Positions 59,129 to 64,000 of a stretch of DNA of 64,000 nt are shown here, one piece after another (the first letter of the stretch is position 1; each line of letters starts with the position of its first letter). The position numbers were made by a program, and so were the translations under genes. Source of the DNA: JBBDIK01 sp964640385 (lineage in GTDB: Bacteria > Actinomycetota > UBA4738 > JBBDHU01); assembly GCA_964640385.1 (NCBI GenBank), contig CAZXFL010000009.1:9478-73477 (forward strand). Direction: 5' to 3'. The notes below the pieces were generated by a model that did no database searches, had not been told where the DNA came from, and saw nothing but the letters and a program-made list of their open reading frames with translations.

Positions 59129-59982
59129 GGATCCTCCCCGGAGCTGCGTTCCTGCAGGAATCGCTCGATCTCCTGCGCGATCTCGTCACCGCTGCCGCCT
59201 TCCGGTGCGAAGTCGGTGGCATCGGGCTCCTCGAGCCGGTCGATGTAATGGGACAGGGCTTCGTTGTCGCGGATCTGCTCGGTGACGTTCTCCTCCCAGA
59301 TCTCGGCGGTCCGCTCAAGTCGGCCGGTATCCACCTCGGCGCCGAGGTAGTCCGCGAGCCGCCGGACGAGCGCGAGGGCCGCCCGCGGGTTCTCGCCGAC
59401 CGGGAGGTAGTGAGGGACCGCCGCCCAGAACGAAACGGACTCCAGGCCCGCCCGGTTCGCTACGTCATGGGTGACGCCGATGATGCCGGTCGGGCCCTCG
59501 TAGTTCGAGGGTGCCAGCTGCAGCCGCTCGGCTTCCTCCCGGTTGCTGGCCGAACCCACGATCGGAACCGGCCGCGTGTGAGCGACGTCGGCCAGGAAGG
59601 CCCCGAGGGTCAGCAGGCGTTCCGCCCCGAGATGATTGGCGACGTCGACGACCGCACCGGCGAAGGTCTTCCAGCGAAGGTTCGGCTCGGCGCCGGTGAA
59701 CAGCACCACGTCGCGGTCGCCGGCGCGGGCGGCATGGAAGGCGATGGACGGCCACCGGATGTTGCGGGTCGTCCCGTCGACCAGGGTCACGGTCGGACGG
59801 TTCACCTGGAAGTCGAAGAATTCCTCGGGATCCAGATGTGCGAACCGCTTCGCGTTCCATTCGATGCGCAGGTACTCGGCCGCGGTGCTGGCCGCCTCGC
59901 CGCCGTCGTTCCAGCCCGAGAACGCCATCACGATCGTGGGGCGGGAAAGATCGGGCTGTTCCTCGAAGACGATGGCGCTCAT
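59125..59982 (-). CDS. PAC2 (proteasome assembly chaperone)-family protein
   Basis: A 285-residue protein. The pattern SRPTIVMAFSGWNDGGEAAS, DFQVNRPTVTLVDGTTR and GVTHDVANRAGLESVSFWAA matches actinobacterial PAC2-like proteins; their role is not established, though the fold is shared with proteasome assembly factors. The start is ATG 59982, about 8 nt after TAAGCT. The frame continues to 60576 but that region belongs to opposite-strand genes. Confidence 0.85.
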   Translation of the reverse strand: MSAIVFEEQPDLSRPTIVMAFSGWNDGGEAASTAAEYLRIEWNAKRFAHLDPEEFFDFQVNRPTVTLVDGTTRNIRWPSIAFHAARAGDRDVVLFTGAEPNLRWKTFAGAVVDVANHLGAERLLTLGAFLADVAHTRPVPIVGSASNREEAERLQLAPSNYEGPTGIIGVTHDVANRAGLESVSFWAAVPHYLPVGENPRAALALVRRLADYLGAEVDTGRLERTAEIWEENVTEQIRDNEALSHYIDRLEEPDATDFAPEGGSGDEIAQEIERFLQERSSGEDP

Positions 59983-60052
59983 CGCGCGCCAGCTTACTCC
60001 AGCGCCCGCGGGGCGTTTGCGATCGGCGGGCGTCCCTGGAAGGATCGCAGCC

Positions 60053-60421
60053 ATGGGTGACGTCGCCTGGATGATCGAGTCGTCGCGGGACGGCGAGAAG
60101 TGGCGGTCGATGGGCAAGGCTTGGACCCATCCGAACGAACCGCTCTTGGTCCACGGCGCTTCCACGTACCTGCGGTTCCGGCCGGCCGAGGGACCGGCCG
60201 ACGAGTGGGTGGGGCCTCTGGAACGCGACGGCGACTGCTGCATGGCCCTGCTCGATCCGGACGCGGGGACCCGTACCGAGATCTGGCCGGCCGACGAGCA
60301 CCTCGGGCTGCCGGTGTTCCTGCCCGGTGGAGAGGCCGGGCGGCTGCTGCGGTTCGACGTGGACGAGACGGGGACCTCTTGGACGTACTCCCTCGAGTTC
60401 CAGGGCGAGCGCCGTCGCTGA
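60053..60421 (+). CDS. Hypothetical small protein
   Basis: A 122-residue protein (MGDVAWMIESSRDGEKWRSM...). The regular spacing of Trp, Gly and charged residues and its coding bias suggest a beta-rich soluble protein. No family is assigned. ATG 60053 has a weak GGAAGGATC Shine-Dalgarno sequence. It is followed after 21 nt by the DUF309 gene, which appears to have its own promoter. Confidence 0.55.
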   Translation: MGDVAWMIESSRDGEKWRSMGKAWTHPNEPLLVHGASTYLRFRPAEGPADEWVGPLERDGDCCMALLDPDAGTRTEIWPADEHLGLPVFLPGGEAGRLLRFDVDETGTSWTYSLEFQGERRR

Positions 60422-60430
60422 CTCCGCCGG

Positions 60431-60436
60431 TAGGCT
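60431..60436 (+). promoter_or_regulatory. -10 element TAGGCT of a leaderless promoter
   Basis: TAGGCT ends 6 nt before ATG 60443. Confidence 0.5.
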
Positions 60437-60442
60437 GAGGGC

Positions 60443-60943
60443 ATGAGGCAGGAGGCGACCGGCAAGAGCGGTCTCCCGAGCGAGCAGCGCAACAAGCCCG
60501 AGCGGCCGCGAGACGCGCTCGGCCGCCCCCAACCCTGGGACGCCGAGGATGCCCTGCACCTCGAGGACTTCGCCAACCTGCCGCGGGACGAGAATCACCG
60601 GCTCGCGGTCGAACATTTCAACTCCGGTCGGTACTTTCCCGCACATGAGGCGTGGGAGACGGCCTGGAAGCAGTCGCGGGACACCGACGACGCCGAGTTC
60701 TTCAAGGGGCTGTCCCAGATGGGAGCGGGGTACGTCCACCTGCTCCGGGGGAACGCCCATGGGGCGCACAAACTGCTGACGCGGGCGGCGTCGAGGATCG
60801 GACCCTATCCGGCAGGCCATCACGGGGTCGATACCGACGCGGTCGCCGCCCGATGCGAAGCCGACGCCGCCGGGGTCGAGGCTGGCGCGCTCGTGCCCGG
60901 TGATGAGGCCCTGACCGGGATGAAGGACCTTCCGGGGGTCTGA
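60443..60943 (+). CDS. DUF309-domain protein
   Basis: A 166-residue protein. The DUF309 helical pattern is clear at about 45-125: HFNSGRYFPAHEAWETAWKQ, FFKGLSQMGAGYVHLLRGN and GAHKLLTRAASRI. The family function is unknown. The first 40 residues are charged and likely disordered. Confidence 0.85.
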   Translation: MRQEATGKSGLPSEQRNKPERPRDALGRPQPWDAEDALHLEDFANLPRDENHRLAVEHFNSGRYFPAHEAWETAWKQSRDTDDAEFFKGLSQMGAGYVHLLRGNAHGAHKLLTRAASRIGPYPAGHHGVDTDAVAARCEADAAGVEAGALVPGDEALTGMKDLPGV

Positions 60944-61056
60944 GGGCCTCGTGCCTACAAGTTACCGTTGGGTAGGAAAGCTTTCCGGAATGCGGTATCG
61001 TTATCCGAGAGGGCGCTCCAAGGGCCCGTAGCAGGGTGTACCCGATCGGAGAACTC

Positions 61057-61785
61057 GTGAGCGAAACCGCAACCCTCGAATGGAAGGGCCGGACCGGTCC
61101 CTTCGAGTTCAAAGTCAGGCCGGGCGTGTTCAGCCCGACGACCACCAGTAAGACGCTCGCCGACGCTCTCGAGATCAAAGAGGGCGACACGGTGATCGAC
61201 GTGGGCTGTGGCAGCGGGGTCCTGTCGTTCGTGGCCGCCCGCCTGGGCGCCGGCCGCGTGATCGGGGTCGATCTTAGCGAAGCCTCGGTCGAGATGGCGC
61301 GCGAGAACGCGAAGGCGCTCGGGCTCGAGGATCGCACCGAGTTCCGCGCCGGCAGCCTCTTCGATCCCGTCCGGGACGTTCAGGCCGACGTCATCATCGG
61401 CGACGTGTCGGGAATCCCCGACGAGATCGGGCAGCTCACGGGCTGGTTCCCCGACGGCCACGCGGGTGGACCGACCGGAGCCGAACTCCCCGTGCAGATG
61501 GTCGAGGAGGTCGGTGACTGCCTGGCCCCCGGCGGCCGCATGTACCTGCCGACCGGCACCATCCAGAACGAGAGCAAGATCCTCGAGGTCACCCGCAAGA
61601 TCTTCGGCGCGGCGAACATGGAGGCCATCCTCGAGCGGAACCTCCCGCTGCCGGATCTGGTGGCGAAGTCCCAGGCCGTGAAGAAGCTCGTTCAGCAGGG
61701 GATCGTCAGCTTGCAGGACCGCGGCAGCAGAGTGCTGTGGCAACTGCGCATCTGGCGCGTCATCCGTGGCGACGTCCAGACCTAG
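61057..61785 (+). CDS. Class I SAM-dependent methyltransferase
   Basis: A methyltransferase of about 242 residues. The SAM motif is VIDVGCGSGVLSFVAARLGA and the acidic post-I residue is in VIGVDLSEAS. A PrmA/RsmD-like layout is plausible, but the substrate is unknown. The start is uncertain: GTG 61057 (GGAGA 4 nt upstream) is chosen over GTG 61036. Upstream at 60975-60986 is the palindrome GGAAAGCTTTCC, a possible operator. Confidence 0.8.
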   Translation: MSETATLEWKGRTGPFEFKVRPGVFSPTTTSKTLADALEIKEGDTVIDVGCGSGVLSFVAARLGAGRVIGVDLSEASVEMARENAKALGLEDRTEFRAGSLFDPVRDVQADVIIGDVSGIPDEIGQLTGWFPDGHAGGPTGAELPVQMVEEVGDCLAPGGRMYLPTGTIQNESKILEVTRKIFGAANMEAILERNLPLPDLVAKSQAVKKLVQQGIVSLQDRGSRVLWQLRIWRVIRGDVQT

Positions 61786-61810
61786 CCCGGTGTCACTCCG
61801 CCGGCCGCCG

Positions 61811-62329
61811 TCAGTCCGCCGGCCGCAGCGACACTACCGACTCGACGCGGTAGCCCTCCTTGCGTAGGGCGTCCGCACCTCCCCGGTCGATCGTCAGGAT
61901 CACGATCTCGATCGTCGCGCCGAGCGCTTCCAATGCTCGGGCGGCGGCGAGGGTTTGATGACCGGTGGTGCTGACGTCCTCGATCAGGCCGACGCGGGCG
62001 CCCGGTCCCACCTCGCCTTCGACCTGGGCCTTCGTCCCGTACTCCTTGGGCTGCTTGCGCACCACCGCCATGGGAAGGCGCGCGCGCATCCCCACGGGGG
62101 CCAGCAGGAGCGTCGCGGCGCCTTCCGGCGACGCGACGTGCGTCAGTCCGTCCGGCAGCATGCTGCTGGCTACGCCGGCGAGTTCGTCGAGCAGTTGCGG
62201 GTCCGTCAGGAAGCGGAACTTGTCGAAGTAGACGTGCGAGGTCTTCCCCGACGAGAGGACGAACTCGCCGTGGATCTCGGAACACTCGATCAGGCGTCGG
62301 GCCAGGTCCTCGGTCACGTCGGGTAGCAT
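61811..62329 (-). CDS. pyrE: Orotate phosphoribosyltransferase
   Basis: A 172-residue enzyme that converts orotate and PRPP to OMP in pyrimidine synthesis. The PRPP loop is VGLIEDVSTTGHQTL; the flexible loop VVRKQPKEYGTKAQVEG carries the catalytic Lys. ATG 62329. It is divergent from pyrD with only 9 nt between the start codons. Confidence 0.93.
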   Translation of the reverse strand: MLPDVTEDLARRLIECSEIHGEFVLSSGKTSHVYFDKFRFLTDPQLLDELAGVASSMLPDGLTHVASPEGAATLLLAPVGMRARLPMAVVRKQPKEYGTKAQVEGEVGPGARVGLIEDVSTTGHQTLAAARALEALGATIEIVILTIDRGGADALRKEGYRVESVVSLRPAD

Positions 62330-62338
62330 AGGGCTTCG

Positions 62339-63343
62339 ATGGGTCTCTACCGGTCGCTGGTGCGCCCCGCGCTCTTCACCCTTCCGCCGGAGACATCCCA
62401 TTACCTTGCCGAGACGGCCTTCCGATCGCCGCTGCCGTGGCGCGCCATCTCCGGGTCCTCATCGATGCCGAACCTGCCCGCGGACCTCGCGGGGATCGCG
62501 TTGCGTAATCCCGTCGGTCTTGCCGCGGGGTTCGACAAGAGCTGCGCCGAACTCCGCGGGCTGGCCAGCCTGGGGTTCGGGTACCTCGTCGGAGGGACGG
62601 TGTCTCGGTTGCCGCGGGACGGGAACCCCCGGCCGCGGATCGCGCGCGACCGACGCGCCGGAACCCTGACGAACTCCATGGGGATCCCGAACCAGGGTGC
62701 CGAAGCTGTCGCGGCGCACCTACGCGCCGTCGGACGGCTCCCTGCCGCGATCCTCGTGAGCCTGGCGGATGAGGACATCTCGGACGTCCTGGCGGTGCAC
62801 AAGGTACTCGCGCCGCTGGTCGATGGGTTCGAGCTCAATGTGTCGAGCCCGAACTCGCCGTGGCGACACCATCGCACCGACAACCCTGCGTACCTTGAGC
62901 GCGTCCTGGCGGAACTGGGACGGGTTCGGCAACGGCCCCTGTTCGTGAAGCTCCCGCCGTTCCGGACGGCGGAGGAGCGCGATGAGGTGTTGGGACTCGC
63001 GCGGATCGCGGCGGATGGAGGCGCCAACGGGCTCACCTGTGGGAATACCGTCCCGGTCGAGGACGCGCGCCTTGCGACGGGTCGGGGTGGGCTCTCAGGC
63101 CGTGCGTTGGCCGAACACACCCCCAGGATGGTGGAGCAGGTGCGCGACGCCGCGCAGGTGCCGGTGAACGCCTGCGGTGGTATCGCCTCGGCCGAGGATG
63201 CCCGTCGGTGCCTGGACGCGGGGGCCACCACCGTCCAGCTCTACACAGGGCTGATCTACGAGGGCCCGAGGGTGGTGCGCTCCATCGTCTCCGGGCTCGT
63301 GCCCGCGCTTGCCGGTTCGGCGGGCGACGGTCAAGATGGGTGA
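62339..63343 (+). CDS. pyrD: Dihydroorotate dehydrogenase, class 2 (quinone type)
   Basis: A 334-residue FMN enzyme that oxidises dihydroorotate to orotate and passes electrons to quinone. Motifs are RNPVGLAAGFDKSC, SMGIPNQG, LNVSSPNSP (the Ser base of class 2), FVKLPP and ACGGIASAEDARR. The N-terminal helix pair (MGLYRSLVRPALFTLPPE) fits the membrane association of class 2. A possible -10 TAGCAT lies at 62324-62329, inside the pyrE start. Confidence 0.95.
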   Translation: MGLYRSLVRPALFTLPPETSHYLAETAFRSPLPWRAISGSSSMPNLPADLAGIALRNPVGLAAGFDKSCAELRGLASLGFGYLVGGTVSRLPRDGNPRPRIARDRRAGTLTNSMGIPNQGAEAVAAHLRAVGRLPAAILVSLADEDISDVLAVHKVLAPLVDGFELNVSSPNSPWRHHRTDNPAYLERVLAELGRVRQRPLFVKLPPFRTAEERDEVLGLARIAADGGANGLTCGNTVPVEDARLATGRGGLSGRALAEHTPRMVEQVRDAAQVPVNACGGIASAEDARRCLDAGATTVQLYTGLIYEGPRVVRSIVSGLVPALAGSAGDGQDG

Positions 63344-63411
63344 TCGGGGGAGGGCGATTGGCAGGAACAGCGGTCGAGATCGACGAACGAGCTGAGGACG
63401 CGCGCGGCGAT

Positions 63412-64000
63412 ATGCCCGCGGTCGAGCTCGTCGGTGTCCGGAAGACCTTCGGGGACGTCGTTGCCGTCGACGACGTAGACCTGGCGGTAGAGGAGGGGGA
63501 GTTCTTCTCGATGCTCGGTCCGTCCGGATCGGGCAAGACCACCTGCCTGCGCATGATCGCGGGGTTCGAGGTGCCCACCCGAGGCACGGTGTTGCTCGAG
63601 GGCCGGGACGTCACCCGCGAGGCTCCCTACGAGCGCGACGTGAACACGGTCTTCCAGGACTACGCGCTCTTCCCGCACATGACGGTGCTCAAGAACGTCG
63701 AGTACGGGCTCAAGGTCAAGCGCGTCGGGAAGGCCGATCGCGAGGCGAGGGCGCGCGAGGCGCTGGCGATGGTTCGTCTCGAAGGGTACGAGGACCGCAA
63801 GCCCGCGCAGCTCTCCGGCGGGCAGCGGCAGCGCGTGGCGCTCGCAAGGGCGCTGGTCAACCGTCCACGGGTACTCCTGCTGGATGAGCCCCTCGGTGCC
63901 CTGGACCTGAAGCTGCGGCAAGCGATGCAGATCGAACTCAAGGAGATCCAGCAGGAGGTCGGCCTGACCTTCATCTACGTGACCCACGACCAGGAGGAGG
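63412..64000 (+). CDS. ABC transporter ATPase, PotA-like (3' truncated by window edge)
   Basis: At least 196 residues in the window. Walker A GPSGSGKT, signature LSGGQRQRVALA, Walker B VLLLDEPLGALD and VTHDQEE (H-loop) are all present, with VFQDYALFPHMTV, a pattern of spermidine/putrescine- or iron-type importers. Permease and binding-protein genes would be expected downstream outside the window. The start may be TTG 63358 with GGGGGAGGG upstream, or ATG 63412, where the ABC domain begins. Confidence 0.88.
   Translation, partial: MPAVELVGVRKTFGDVVAVDDVDLAVEEGEFFSMLGPSGSGKTTCLRMIAGFEVPTRGTVLLEGRDVTREAPYERDVNTVFQDYALFPHMTVLKNVEYGLKVKRVGKADREARAREALAMVRLEGYEDRKPAQLSGGQRQRVALARALVNRPRVLLLDEPLGALDLKLRQAMQIELKEIQQEVGLTFIYVTHDQEE

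Noticed and set aside
1..64000. CRISPR array, insertion sequence or integrated element
   Set aside because: No regularly spaced repeats, transposase, integrase or terminal inverted repeats were seen; gene content and coding style are uniform.

Overview
The window is GC-rich, densely packed bacterial DNA that begins inside argR and ends inside an ABC-transporter ATPase gene. The gene set points to an actinobacterium: a WhiB regulator, a SigR/RsrA-type redox sigma/anti-sigma pair, a Ku/LigD end-joining pair, a DUF5319-like protein, a UPF0182 membrane protein, an F420-associated-type zinc metalloprotease, a GlnR-like nitrogen operator and many leaderless genes. I cannot place it to genus. It reads as an ordinary chromosomal core region. 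I saw no insertion sequence, prophage, CRISPR array or rRNA operon.

Layout: (1) 1-3.9 kb, argR-argG-argH followed by a VanZ-like and a double-cupin gene. (2) 3.8-8 kb, a decayed MFS transporter, an acetyltransferase, membrane and DUF5319-like proteins, and a cupredoxin lipoprotein. (3) 8-12.3 kb, ligD diverging from a zinc-ribbon gene and ku. (4) 12.4-17.7 kb, a LOG-family protein, small membrane proteins, zwf and pgi (sugar phosphates; pgl lies separately at 57.7 kb). (5) 18-22.2 kb, amt-glnK-glnD behind a GlnR-type operator. (6) 22-27 kb, small proteins, a phosphatase, a secreted HExxH protein and SCP2. (7) 26.9-28.1 kb, an aromatic leader peptide, an attenuator terminator and DAHP synthase. 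(8) 28-36.9 kb, metalloprotease, moaE, mreB-like, Lon/PDZ protease, UPF0182 and pentapeptide-repeat genes. (9) 37 kb, initiator tRNA. (10) 37-45.8 kb, hydrolase, glycosyltransferase, ftsH, sigR-rsrA, RlpA-like, a candidate small RNA, nth, whiB and GDPD. (11) 45.9-52.3 kb, gabT, a secreted amidase, then a CoA-ester lyase / acyl-CoA dehydrogenase / MaoC / uracil-DNA glycosylase run. (12) 52.5-64 kb, ABC exporter, glucosidase, MarR, pgl, VIT1-like and PAC2 proteins, a methyltransferase, divergent pyrE/pyrD and a PotA-like ATPase.

The most notable non-coding signals are the ribosome-mediated attenuator before DAHP synthase, the four-half-site GlnR-like operator before amt, a structured RNA of about 109 nt with its own terminator at 42.84-42.95 kb, and a -10 hexamer placed 6-7 nt (8 in one case) before about 18 start codons, which implies widespread leaderless transcription and corrects several gene starts. 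No clearly new multi-gene system was found.
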